Of a stretch of DNA of 37,241 bases, positions 17,264 through 25,543 are shown in pieces (positions within the stretch are counted from its first letter, which is position 1; each line of letters opens with the position of its first letter). The stretch is from Bacteroidales bacterium (GTDB lineage Bacteria > Bacteroidota > Bacteroidia > Bacteroidales > UBA932). The position numbers and the translations under genes are program-made. The notes under the pieces are model-generated. The model searched no databases. It was not told the DNA's origin and worked only from the letters and a program-made list of their open reading frames with translations. The DNA lies in NCBI GenBank assembly GCA_017614715.1, contig JAGABI010000063.1, positions 1 to 37,241 of the forward strand, read 5' to 3'.

Positions 17264-18239
17264 GGCCGAATACAGCCTTCATAAACTCCATCAGCAAGTC
17301 GGAGGGTGCGTCTTTCAGCAGCACTGTCTTGTCCTTGTCCAGCATATATACGGAGGGGATTGCCCGTATGTTGTACAGCGGGGTGCCGTTCACTGCAAGC
17401 AGGTGGTCGTAGCCGTTGTACCAGTTTGTGGGGTATATGGGCGCGTACTTGATCCACTCGCCCAGGTCTTCATCTGGATATACATTGGCAACGGCGAGCC
17501 GCTTGTCGGCAATCAACTGGTCTATGCCGGGGAAACCCTGCAGCATCTCCATAACCTCACGGCAGTTGTTGCAGCCCGGGTTGCTGAAGAAAATCATGGT
17601 GTATTCGCTGTCGATGTCGTAAAGATTCATCACCCGGCCGTTTCTCAGGGTGAATGCAAAGTCGGCAGCCTTCTCTCCCAGCCGGTTCAGGCAGTAGCGC
17701 GGAAGGTCGCGCTCTGCACGCGCTTTGTCCTCTTCTGTGGCGAGGGAGCTGGTGGCGCGTTTCTCAATCAGGGGTATGCAGTACTCCTCATTGCGCCAGG
17801 GGGAGTTGGGATCCTGCAGAATCTTGGAATAGACGCTTGTAACCTTCTCCCAAAGGGTCCCTTCCGGATTCTCCATCTGCATCTTCTCCACTCTGTCCAG
17901 GAAGGAGCGGGTAGCGTCCAGTGCCTTCTCCGGAGGCACAGCCCTCAGGTACATGGCGTACTGGCAGAATTGCCCGGTAAAGGCTTCCATGGTAAAACCG
18001 CGTACCAGCGAGGTGTCCTGCACGCCGGGGCGGTCTTCGCTAAGGAATTTGTCCCAGAAGTGGGCGGCGATATACTCCATGGCCTGCTGCTGGTCAGAGA
18101 TCATTGCGGGCAGTTCCGGCATCGTGAAGCGGTTGTCAGCGGGGTTGCCGGCCTGTTTCTTGCCGGAGCCTCCCTTGCAGCCGGCCAGCAGGGTGGCCGC
18201 GATCACGGCAAGGATGGCTATATGTTTTATTCTGAGCAT
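17253..18239 (-). CDS. DUF5106/thioredoxin-like lipoprotein
   Basis: Predicted lipoprotein of 328 residues; signal peptide with lipobox LAGC and lipidated Cys21. Residues about 40-190 match the DUF5106 pattern (YIAAHFWDKF, YCIPLIEKR), which in Bacteroidetes commonly precedes a thioredoxin domain. The thioredoxin-like part follows (GEKAADFAFTLRNGRVMNLYDI, then FFSNPGCNNCREVMEML), with a CNNC active-site pair, and a cis-Pro region RAIPSVYMLD. Such proteins are thought to act in periplasmic thiol-disulfide exchange; substrate unknown. It converges on the outer-membrane protein gene with an 11-base overlap of the two coding ends, leaving no room for a conventional terminator. Confidence 0.85.
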   Translation of the reverse strand: MLRIKHIAILAVIAATLLAGCKGGSGKKQAGNPADNRFTMPELPAMISDQQQAMEYIAAHFWDKFLSEDRPGVQDTSLVRGFTMEAFTGQFCQYAMYLRAVPPEKALDATRSFLDRVEKMQMENPEGTLWEKVTSVYSKILQDPNSPWRNEEYCIPLIEKRATSSLATEEDKARAERDLPRYCLNRLGEKAADFAFTLRNGRVMNLYDIDSEYTMIFFSNPGCNNCREVMEMLQGFPGIDQLIADKRLAVANVYPDEDLGEWIKYAPIYPTNWYNGYDHLLAVNGTPLYNIRAIPSVYMLDKDKTVLLKDAPSDLLMEFMKAVFGPTD

Positions 18240-18371
18240 AATCTAATAATGTTGCTTATCTCAAATTTCGCGTATACTATTTACTATTCGAGTGACAGGT
18301 GGTATGCGAAACTGTTTTACTTATTCGTTCACGGGAGGTTGCGAAAATTATTTCTGCCGGGCGGGGGTACT
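18240..18371. other. 132-base intergenic region with no clear feature
   Basis: Between the phosphopantetheinyl transferase and the DUF5106 lipoprotein, both leftward. On the minus strand GAAATTTG occurs 18 bases before the lipoprotein start and is a one-mismatch -7 box, but no -33 TTG fits. I see no convincing terminator or open reading frame. Confidence 0.4.
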
Positions 18372-19007
18372 CTATCCTACCAGCCAGACCATCACATGGC
18401 GTTCAAACACCATGTACTCCAGGTCAAACTCCATCTCGGTGCCATCCTTGTGGGTGAAGGTGGCGCTGATTTCGCCCTCGTCGCGGGGGGTGAACTTCTC
18501 TATTTCAATCTGCTCCGCAAAATCTACGTCGAGCTGGGACATACGTTTGAATATGGCCTCTTTTGCGCTCCAGATAATGGCCAGTTGCAGCTTGCGGTTG
18601 TGATCGCTGAGGTCGTCCCGTTCTTCGTCGGAAAGGACCTTCTTCTCAACGGCAGAGAAGTCGCGGTCAAGCGACTCGATGTCGATGCCCAGAGCTTCGT
18701 CGCGGTGGGTGATTATAGCTACAAATCGGTTTGAGTGGGATATGCTTATCTCCTGCGCGGAGTTGTGCAGGAAGGGGCGGCCGTTGTCGTGGTGCCCCAG
18801 ATAGACCTTGTCGTCAAAAATCTCTCCCAGCAGGGCGCGGACAGCCAGGCGCTCTTTGCGTCGCGCTTCACTGCGAATCATGCTCAGCTCCTCCAGCTCG
18901 TTCTTGGGGATTGAGCACATGTCCATAAGCTCCTGCTCCGTTTCGGTAATCTCCCAAACGTATATTGTCGCTTCGCTTTCCAGTTCTTTCTTCAGGTATA
19001 ATGCCAT
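18372..19007 (-). CDS. 4'-phosphopantetheinyl transferase superfamily protein
   Basis: Transfers the phosphopantetheine arm of CoA to a carrier protein serine. The product has 211 residues, the length of the Sfp/AcpT-like group rather than the short AcpS. Key features are visible: SISHS (88-92), GIDIES with metal-binding Asp109 and Glu111, and WSAKEAIFK (146-154) with the catalytic Lys149 and Glu150. Which carrier protein it serves cannot be told; there is no fatty-acid, polyketide or peptide synthase gene nearby. Upstream lies a structured element (19071-19157) that may be part of its mRNA leader. Confidence 0.9.
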   Translation of the reverse strand: MALYLKKELESEATIYVWEITETEQELMDMCSIPKNELEELSMIRSEARRKERLAVRALLGEIFDDKVYLGHHDNGRPFLHNSAQEISISHSNRFVAIITHRDEALGIDIESLDRDFSAVEKKVLSDEERDDLSDHNRKLQLAIIWSAKEAIFKRMSQLDVDFAEQIEIEKFTPRDEGEISATFTHKDGTEMEFDLEYMVFERHVMVWLVG

Positions 19008-19070
19008 ATAAAAGTTGTTAAGGCCGCATCGTATGGTGCGACTTGTGATTTAGCTTGTAAAAGGGGTTAT

Positions 19071-19157
19071 GACACGTCTTCTCTGCCGCCAGGTAATCGT
19101 CGTTACCATCGCCGGCAGGGGACTCTAAAATGCAACTCGGAGGCTTTTCCACGTGTC
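19071..19157 (-). ncRNA. Unassigned structured RNA element between tRNA-Gln and the PPTase gene
   Basis: Read on the minus strand, an outer 7-bp stem (GACACGT with ACGTGTC) closes an 87-base element. Inside are a 32-base single-stranded 5' arm containing GAGTCCC, a 6-bp stem (CTGCCG with CGGCAG), and a distal GGTAA/TTACC hairpin with loop CGACGA, then AGAAG before the outer stem closes. A further small hairpin (CGCA/TGCG) lies at 19025-19040, just ahead of the PPTase start. No open reading frame spans it and no T-run follows at once. It could be a regulatory leader of the PPTase mRNA or an independent small RNA processed from a tRNA transcript. I could not match it to a known RNA family; GTCCCCTG next to CCG faintly recalls 6S RNA, but that is weak. 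Confidence 0.5.
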
Positions 19158-19181
19158 TTGTTAATAATTCTTAAACTGCAG

Positions 19182-19252
19182 TTGAGATACGAGGATTCGA
19201 ACCTCGACAGACAGAACCAAAATCTGTAGTGCTACCATTACACCATATCTCA
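19182..19252 (-). tRNA. tRNA-Gln (anticodon TTG)
   Basis: Minus-strand cloverleaf: acceptor stem TGAGATA/TATCTCA, D arm with TGTAATGGTAGCA, anticodon stem ACAGA/TCTGT with loop TTTTGGT (anticodon TTG, reading CAA), variable loop, and T arm CGAGG-TTCGAAT-CCTCG. The discriminator base is A and CCA is not encoded, so it is added after transcription. Length is 71 bases. Confidence 0.95.
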
Positions 19253-19331
19253 AGATCGAGCTGCAAAGATATAAACTTTTTACTTCTAAAGAAATAGACG
19301 CGGCGAAAAACGTCGCGGTGTGCCGGGCCGG

Positions 19332-19766
19332 TTACTTGCGGCGGGCCTTGAAGAACCCGGTCATGAGGGTGGAGCATTCGTCGGCCAGGACACCTTTGGT
19401 GACTTTGGTGCGGGGGTGAAGCAGGCTGGGGCTGAACAGCGAATAGCCGCGTTTGGGGTCATCGGCGCCATACACAATGCGTGGAATCTGTGCCCAGGCC
19501 AGCGCCGCCGCACACATCGGGCACGGCTCCACCGTGACATACAACGTGCAGTCGGTCAGGTACTTCCCTCCCAGATACTCCGTGGCCGCCGTAATCGCCT
19601 GCATCTCTGCGTGAGCAGTGGGGTCGTTCAGCGTCTCGGTCAGGTTGTGGGCGCGCGCAATCACCCGCCCCTTGCACACAATCACCGCCCCTATCGGAAT
19701 CTCATTCCTCTCCCCCGCCGCACGCGCCTGCTCCAGAGCCATCTGCATATAATGGTTATCATCCAT
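19332..19766 (-). CDS. tadA: tRNA-specific adenosine deaminase (TadA-like)
   Basis: Zinc deaminase expected to convert the wobble adenosine of tRNA-Arg(ACG) to inosine. The ATG at 19766 gives 144 residues starting MDDNHYMQMALEQARAAGERN; an upstream ATG at 19799 would add 11 unusual residues and precede the promoter box. The zinc site is complete: AHAEMQ with His52 and the proton-shuttling Glu54, and PCPMCAAAL with Cys82 and Cys85. Some homologues act on guanine or cytidine compounds instead, so the substrate is inferred. A -7 box (TATATTTG) ends six bases before this ATG, implying a nearly leaderless mRNA. Confidence 0.9.
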   Translation of the reverse strand: MDDNHYMQMALEQARAAGERNEIPIGAVIVCKGRVIARAHNLTETLNDPTAHAEMQAITAATEYLGGKYLTDCTLYVTVEPCPMCAAALAWAQIPRIVYGADDPKRGYSLFSPSLLHPRTKVTKGVLADECSTLMTGFFKARRK

Positions 19767-19772
19767 ATATTG

Positions 19773-19780
19773 CAAATATA
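19773..19780 (-). promoter_or_regulatory. -7 box for tadA, giving a nearly leaderless mRNA
   Basis: Minus strand TATATTTG, a perfect TAnnTTTG match, ends six bases before the tadA ATG. With initiation four to six bases beyond the box, the transcript would start at or within a base or two of the start codon. No TTG fits the -33 spacing exactly. It also argues for 19766 rather than 19799 as the start. Confidence 0.55.
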
Positions 19781-19797
19781 GTGAAAACAGGAATAAC

Positions 19798-19833
19798 AAA
19801 AAGGGCCGCTCACTTTTTTGGGCAGCCCTTTTT
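19798..19833 (-). terminator. Terminator of the groES-groEL operon
   Basis: On the minus strand a 12-bp stem AAAAAGGGCTGC/GCGGCCCTTTTT (one T-G wobble) encloses a 12-base loop and ends in a T-run, 18 bases after the groEL stop codon. Confidence 0.9.
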
Positions 19834-19851
19834 GTTTTGAAACAGATGGCA

Positions 19852-21495
<1,644 letters not shown>

Positions 21496-21502
21496 TTAAA
21501 GG

Positions 21503-21772
21503 TTATTCAATAACTGCAATGACATCGCTCTGACGCATGATCAGATAATCTTTACCCTCGAAAGAAACTTCGCTGCCGGAATATTTGCCGTACATTACCT
21601 TGTCGCCCGGCTTGAGCTCCATAGGCTCGTCTTTCTTGCCGCTGCCAACTGCGATAATGACACCCTGCTGGGGTTTTTCCTTTGCGGAATCGGGGATGAA
21701 AAGTCCGCTTGCGGTTTTGGTCTCGGCCTCTTGTGCTTCAACCAACACTCTGTCTGCTAATGGTTTAATCAT
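21503..21772 (-). CDS. groS: Co-chaperonin GroES (10 kDa)
   Basis: Heptameric lid of the GroEL chamber. At 89 residues it lacks the long extensions of some homologues. Conserved segments: [16 protein letters not shown] at the N-terminus, the mobile loop [19 protein letters not shown] (about 19-37) that contacts GroEL, and [31 protein letters not shown] at the end. It is the first gene of the groESL operon, with a promoter 25-58 bases upstream. No CIRCE operator is visible there. Confidence 0.99.
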   Translation of the reverse strand: MIKPLADRVLVEAQEAETKTASGLFIPDSAKEKPQQGVIIAVGSGKKDEPMELKPGDKVMYGKYSGSEVSFEGKDYLIMRQSDVIAVIE

Positions 21773-21796
21773 GATTTTAAATATTTATTATTGTTA

Positions 21797-21830
21797 CAAA
21801 TTTCTTTTGCAGTGAGTTGATTAGACAAAA
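21797..21830 (-). promoter_or_regulatory. Candidate promoter of groESL
   Basis: On the minus strand TTTTG (21826-21830) and GAAATTTG (21797-21804, one mismatch to TAnnTTTG) are 21 bases apart. The ATG of groES is 24 bases downstream. I searched for the CIRCE repeat around it and found none. Confidence 0.5.
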
Positions 21831-21834
21831 TGAG

Positions 21835-21881
21835 TGCCACCGCACGCCAAATGACAAAATGTCACACAGGTAGCGGTGGCA
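21835..21881 (-). terminator. Nested hairpin between pepP and groES, possible pepP terminator
   Basis: An outer 9-bp perfect stem (TGCCACCGC/GCGGTGGCA) encloses an inner TGACA/TGTCA hairpin with a three-base loop. It begins 29 bases after the pepP stop codon and is followed on the minus strand by CTCATTTTG, a weak T-tail that also forms the groESL -33 element. Termination of pepP is the simplest reading; a role in groESL control is possible. Confidence 0.5.
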
Positions 21882-21909
21882 AACATCATGCGCTGCGCGT
21901 TGTGGCTGG

Positions 21910-23301
21910 CTATGAGGCCATAGCCGCCTCCACGTCTTCTACAGTTATGGGGAGGCGCTTCTGCCCCAGCCTGCGGCAGCCGGAAGCGGTAATCAGGATA
22001 TCGTCTTCCAGACGGATTCCGCCAAAGTCGTAATAGCCCTCCAGGGCGGCGTAGTTTATAAAGTCGGCAAACTTGCCCTCCGCCTTCCACTGCTCTATCA
22101 GCGCGGGGATGAAGTAGATACCCGGTTCGTCGGTAATAACGTGGCCGGGGACCAGTTTGCGGGCCATACGCAGCGAGCCCAGCCCCAGCTGTTTTGCACG
22201 CTCCTGACCGGGGTCGTAGCCAACATAGTTCTCGCCCAGGTTCTCCATGTCGTGCACGTCCAGACCCATGTTGTGCCCCAGTCCGTGCGGCATGAACAGC
22301 CCCTGCACGCCCAGCGCGAGAGCCTCGTCTATGTCGCCCTTAACCAGGCCCACGTTCTTGAGTCCCTGTAGCATCAGCCGGCCGGCCGCCAGGTGCACCT
22401 CGCGATAGGTGATGCCGGGGCGCGCCATCTCCGCAGCGAACGAGTTGGCGGTGGAGACTATAGTATAGATATCCTTCTGGCGGCTGTCAAACTTTCCGCC
22501 GACAGGCAGTGTGCGGGTAAAGTCGCTGCAGTAATGGCTGGCAATCTCTGCCCCGGCGTCAATCACACACAGCTTGCCGACCTCCAGCACCTTGTCGTGC
22601 AGATGGTTATGCAGCGTCTCCCCGTGTTGCGAGAGGATGGTCGGGAAAGATGTCATGTAGCCGCCGCTTATTACCACGCCCTCCATGGCGCCGACCACCT
22701 CTTGCTCTATCATGCCGGGCTTCATCAGTGTCATGGCGGTGTAATGCATGGCGTAGCCCAGGTCGCAGGCGCGGTCGATCTCTGCAATCTCGCACGGCTC
22801 CTTAATGAGGCGCTGCGCCACGATGGCCTTGATAAACTCCACGCTCGCTTCTTTGTTCACCGCAGCGGGTTGCGTTCCAAGGATGTCGGCCAGCAGTATC
22901 ATATTGTCGGCACGGTATTGCGGGATGTAATGTACGGTGCGACCCTTTGCAATGGCATCCGCCACAAAGGCGTTCAGGCGGGCAAACGGGTAGGTCTTCC
23001 CCACCCCGACCTCAGCGGCCTGGTCTGCGATGCTCTTCTGCGGTCCCATCCAGATGATGTCGTCTATATCCACATCGTCGCCAAAAATTATCTCGCCGCC
23101 GCAGTCGATGTCTATTGCCGCGGCAAGGTGCGGCAGATCCAGTCCGAAATAATACAGGAAAGTGCTGTCCTGCCGGAAAATATAGGTATTGTCGGGATAG
23201 TTGGACGGAGATTCGTTGTTACCCAGGAAAACAAGTATGCCGCTTTCAACACTGCTTGCGAGCTTTTTGCGGCGTGCAATATAAGTTTCTTTGCTGAACA
23301 T
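21910..23301 (-). CDS. pepP: Xaa-Pro aminopeptidase (M24B, aminopeptidase P family)
   Basis: Dinuclear metal peptidase that removes an N-terminal residue preceding proline. The 463-residue protein has the N-terminal aminopeptidase P domain (about 1-130, GILVFLGNNESPSNYPDNTYIFRQDSTFLYYFG) and the pita-bread catalytic domain. Metal ligands can be placed: Asp in VIDAGAEIASHYCSD and the second Asp of CSDFTRTLPVGG, His in HGLGHNMGLDVHD, Glu in TDEPGIYF, and Glu in GIRLEDDILIT. It is transcribed leftward from a compact divergent promoter shared with ispE. The gene symbol follows the E. coli homologue; Bacteroidetes carry more than one such peptidase. Confidence 0.93.
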   Translation of the reverse strand: MFSKETYIARRKKLASSVESGILVFLGNNESPSNYPDNTYIFRQDSTFLYYFGLDLPHLAAAIDIDCGGEIIFGDDVDIDDIIWMGPQKSIADQAAEVGVGKTYPFARLNAFVADAIAKGRTVHYIPQYRADNMILLADILGTQPAAVNKEASVEFIKAIVAQRLIKEPCEIAEIDRACDLGYAMHYTAMTLMKPGMIEQEVVGAMEGVVISGGYMTSFPTILSQHGETLHNHLHDKVLEVGKLCVIDAGAEIASHYCSDFTRTLPVGGKFDSRQKDIYTIVSTANSFAAEMARPGITYREVHLAAGRLMLQGLKNVGLVKGDIDEALALGVQGLFMPHGLGHNMGLDVHDMENLGENYVGYDPGQERAKQLGLGSLRMARKLVPGHVITDEPGIYFIPALIEQWKAEGKFADFINYAALEGYYDFGGIRLEDDILITASGCRRLGQKRLPITVEDVEAAMAS

Positions 23302-23321
23302 GGCGTTTTAGAAAATACACC

Positions 23322-23329
23322 CAAATATA
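23322..23329 (-). promoter_or_regulatory. -7 box for pepP
   Basis: Minus strand TATATTTG, a perfect match, 20 bases before the pepP ATG. It is one base away from the ispE -7 box on the other strand. No TTG sits at the -33 spacing. Confidence 0.5.
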
Positions 23330-23330
23330 T

Positions 23331-23338
23331 TAAATTTG
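23331..23338 (+). promoter_or_regulatory. -7 box for ispE
   Basis: TAAATTTG, a perfect match, 16 bases before the ispE ATG, which would leave a leader of about 10 bases. TTTTA at 23306-23310 is the best -33 candidate, with a 20-base spacer but no G. Confidence 0.55.
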
Positions 23339-23354
23339 TTGCAGAAACCAGATT

Positions 23355-24167
23355 ATGATACTTACCCCAAACGCCAAGATAAATGTAGGTCTGGATGTCG
23401 TACGCCGCCGTGCAGACGGCTATCATGATATTGAGACGCTGTTTGTGCCGGTGCCTGATGTGCGCGATGTCCTGGAGGTTGTGAAAGCCGACGAAGCCGG
23501 CATGACCTGCTACGGCACACCTTGCGATGTGCCCGTTGAAAAAAACCTCTGTTTCAAGGCGTTCCGGCTGATGCAGAAGAATTTCGGCATAGGCGATGTT
23601 CATATATATTTATATAAAAATATACCGATGGGCGCTGGACTCGGGGGTGGCAGCAGCGATGCGGCGTTCACACTGATTGCCCTTAATGCAGTGTTCTCAC
23701 TTGGCCTGTCGCACGAGCGGCTTGCGGAGATTGCCGCAGAACTTGGCAGCGACTGTCCGTTCTTTATTTACAACCGTCCGATGTTTGCCAGCGGCCGGGG
23801 TGAAATCTTGGAACCCTTTGACATAGACCTCTCCCCCTATCGAATTGAAGTTGTTACTCCGGGTATCCACATTTCTACGGCGGAGGCTTATGCCGGGGTT
23901 GATGCAATCAAGTTTCCCGGAGTGCCCGGCGCTGATGGCGCCGGGAATGCCCAGTCTGATCATAGGTCAGATTCTTCAGACCTGAAGACCAAACTTTCCC
24001 TCGGCATCACAAACTGGCGCGAGAATGTCGTAAATGACTTCGAAGCCTACGCCTTTGCCAAATATCCGATTCTCGCGGACATAAAAAATGACCTATATCG
24101 GCGCGGTGCAATATACGCTTCAATGACCGGCAGCGGCAGCGCGCTATACGGCATCTTCCAAGTATAG
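23355..24167 (+). CDS. ispE: 4-diphosphocytidyl-2-C-methyl-D-erythritol kinase
   Basis: GHMP-family kinase of the non-mevalonate (MEP) isoprenoid pathway; phosphorylates CDP-methylerythritol at the 2-OH. The 270-residue product opens with the family signature PNAKINVGLDVVRRRADGYHD, carries the ATP-binding loop PMGAGLGGGSSDAAF at about 90-104, ELGSDCPFF near 127, and the C-terminal SMTGSGSALYGIF. A short stretch around 192-210 (GVPGADGAGNAQSDHRSDSSD) is hydrophilic and looks like a species-specific loop. Only this gene of the pathway is present here. It is divergent from pepP. Confidence 0.96.
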   Translation: MILTPNAKINVGLDVVRRRADGYHDIETLFVPVPDVRDVLEVVKADEAGMTCYGTPCDVPVEKNLCFKAFRLMQKNFGIGDVHIYLYKNIPMGAGLGGGSSDAAFTLIALNAVFSLGLSHERLAEIAAELGSDCPFFIYNRPMFASGRGEILEPFDIDLSPYRIEVVTPGIHISTAEAYAGVDAIKFPGVPGADGAGNAQSDHRSDSSDLKTKLSLGITNWRENVVNDFEAYAFAKYPILADIKNDLYRRGAIYASMTGSGSALYGIFQV

Positions 24168-24197
24168 TAGGACACACAAGGTTTACAAGGAGTATAG

Positions 24198-24300
24198 CAT
24201 TTCGCGATTTGTGAAATGTGCCGATTTTATATCTTTATATAAAACCATATTTCTATACTTATATTTTGTTATATAAATATTTTTCTATATATTTGTATAA
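24198..24300. repeat. AT-rich palindrome cluster upstream of parA
   Basis: The region contains CATTTC/GAAATG (24198-24218), a perfect 8-bp inverted repeat TTTTATAT/ATATAAAA with a four-base gap (24225-24244), and many ATATTT/TATAAA motifs up to 24300. Inverted relatives of the 21-base repeat found after parA occur near 24278-24300. This is the expected place for a partition site or an operator bound by the small ribbon-helix-helix partner. Confidence 0.45.
24264..24295 (+). promoter_or_regulatory. Promoter of the parA cassette
   Basis: TTTTG at 24264-24268 and TATATTTG at 24288-24295 are 19 bases apart, a good -33/-7 pair, 24 bases before the parA ATG. It is embedded in the AT-rich repeats, which would allow autoregulation. 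Confidence 0.6.
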
Positions 24301-24319
24301 CTAACTGAGATAAAGAAAT

Positions 24320-25093
24320 ATGGGAAAGATTGTATGTTTTGCAAACAACAAAGGTGGCGTTGGTAAAACGACTACCGCCGTGGCTCTGGGATATGCATGG
24401 GCCCGTATGGGAAAGAAGGTTTTGTTCGTGGATCTGGATTCGCAGGCCAACCTGACGGCAATGGTAAGTCCCCTCGCCCCGGACGAGCACGAAGCCAGTA
24501 TCCGGGATGCTTTTTTGGACAAGAATCAGTTTAAAATCGAGCATGCCGCAGATCATGTTGATTTGCTTCCGTCGGAACTGTCGCTCTCTAACTTTGACCG
24601 CGACACTGCTTCTGTAACTGGGCGTGAGTATCTGCTGCTGGACTTGCTGAAGCCTGTAAAGAATAAATACGACTTTATAATAATAGACTGCCCTCCGGCA
24701 CTTGGCCTTATTACCTATAATGCACTTATAGCATCTGACAATCTTGTTATGGTGGCTACTCCTGACGGTTTAGCTTACCAGGGTATGGTTATGGTTGCAA
24801 ACTTGTATGCCGATGTAAAGTCAAATCCCCGCCTGAACCCGGATTTGACTCTCTCTGGCGTCATCATTTCCAAATATGAGCGTAATAAGCTCAGCGATAT
24901 GTATGTAGAAAAGATTAAAGCTGAGATGGGAGAGGCCTTTATTGAACCGGTTCTCAGCAAAGCCACAAAGGTGGCGCAGGCCGGCTCTTTTAACCAGAAC
25001 ATTTATGAATATGACCCTTCCGGAAAGGTAACGAAACAATATCTGGAGATTGCAAAAATCCTCGGCAAACGTATTTCTGGACGCAAATTATAG
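24320..25093 (+). CDS. ParA/Soj-family partition ATPase
   Basis: Deviant Walker-type ATPase that positions DNA or other large cargo in the cell. The 257-residue product begins directly at the Walker A motif (FANNKGGVGKTTTA, residues 7-20), with no N-terminal DNA-binding extension, as in small (type Ib) plasmid ParA and Soj/MinD-like proteins. Other motifs: VDLDSQANLT (37-46, Walker A'), YDFIIIDCPPALGL near 114-127 (Walker B), and a C-terminal helix. It forms a two-gene unit with the RHH gene 50 bases downstream, the whole flanked by AT-rich repeats. The region is visibly more AT-rich than its neighbours, which hints at transfer. It is not clearly the main chromosomal ParA, because no ParB/Spo0J is beside it. 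Confidence 0.88.
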   Translation: MGKIVCFANNKGGVGKTTTAVALGYAWARMGKKVLFVDLDSQANLTAMVSPLAPDEHEASIRDAFLDKNQFKIEHAADHVDLLPSELSLSNFDRDTASVTGREYLLLDLLKPVKNKYDFIIIDCPPALGLITYNALIASDNLVMVATPDGLAYQGMVMVANLYADVKSNPRLNPDLTLSGVIISKYERNKLSDMYVEKIKAEMGEAFIEPVLSKATKVAQAGSFNQNIYEYDPSGKVTKQYLEIAKILGKRISGRKL

Positions 25094-25108
25094 AAATATA
25101 TAAAAATA
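25088..25108 (+). repeat. 21-base direct repeat, copy 1
   Basis: A 21-base sequence beginning TTATAGAAAT is found here, across the parA stop codon, and again exactly at 25451-25471 after the RHH gene. A shorter related motif ATATTTATAGA recurs at 25132-25142 and 25447-25457. Candidate iteron for the RHH protein. Confidence 0.7.
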
Positions 25109-25143
25109 GTATCATATAAAAACATAAAAATATATTTATAGAT

Positions 25144-25443
25144 ATGGCAAAGAAATCAGATCCGTTTGACAAGTTCAGAGAGGCTACACTTGGTTCGTCC
25201 GCAACCTTAAGCGGAGCTTTAGGTAACGCTGCTACGCGTGTGGCTAAACCCGCCCCCGTTGAGGTACCCGCTCCAGCGGCAGCAAAAGTCTCAAAGAATG
25301 CGAACAGAAAACTTGTGAGTTTCCATATAGATAATGCAGTGTTTCTTAAGCTAGGACAGCTGAAGTTTGAGACCGGGACAAAGTATGATGAGTTATATAA
25401 TGAAGCCATAGTGGATCTTCTCAAAAAGTATCATAAACTTTAA
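25144..25443 (+). CDS. Small ribbon-helix-helix protein, ParA partner
   Basis: A 99-residue protein in the position of a centromere-binding adaptor. The N-terminal 30 residues are flexible and basic (MAKKSDPFDKFREATLGSS), followed by an Ala/Pro linker (34-50). Residues 54-97 (NRKLVSFHIDNAVFLKL, then ETGTKYDELYNEAIVDLLKKY) fit a ribbon-helix-helix domain: one DNA-contacting strand and two helices. In ParG- and omega-type partition systems such proteins bind direct repeats through the ribbon, and their N-terminal tail stimulates ParA; the Arg at position 12 could do this here. Both roles are inference from layout. No database name is claimed. Confidence 0.8.
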   Translation: MAKKSDPFDKFREATLGSSATLSGALGNAATRVAKPAPVEVPAPAAAKVSKNANRKLVSFHIDNAVFLKLGQLKFETGTKYDELYNEAIVDLLKKYHKL

Positions 25444-25450
25444 CACATAT

Positions 25451-25471
25451 TTATAGAAATATATAAAAATA
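25451..25471 (+). repeat. 21-base direct repeat, copy 2
   Basis: Exact second copy of the 21-base repeat at 25088-25108, eight bases after the RHH stop codon. A C/G-rich hairpin (AGCCCCTG/CAGGGCT, 25480-25499, with one bulged base) follows it and may end the cassette transcript, although it has no T-tail. Confidence 0.7.
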
Positions 25472-25543
25472 TTTTTATAAGCCCCTGTCTGTCAGGGCTG
25501 CAAATAATATAAATATTAACAAGAAATCGGAAATCCCATTGAT

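Noticed and set aside
17070-18734. 554-codon plus-strand frame across the DUF5106 lipoprotein and the PPTase gene
   Set aside because: It runs opposite two clearly real genes and over their gap, without a signal or domain pattern.
19071-19157. Firm assignment of the structured RNA as 6S RNA
   Set aside because: Only a short GTCCCCTG/CCG likeness; the typical long closing stem and central bubble were not found by eye.
21773-21909. CIRCE heat-shock operator upstream of groES
   Set aside because: GAGTGCC occurs but the inverted TTAGCACTC partner at nine bases does not.
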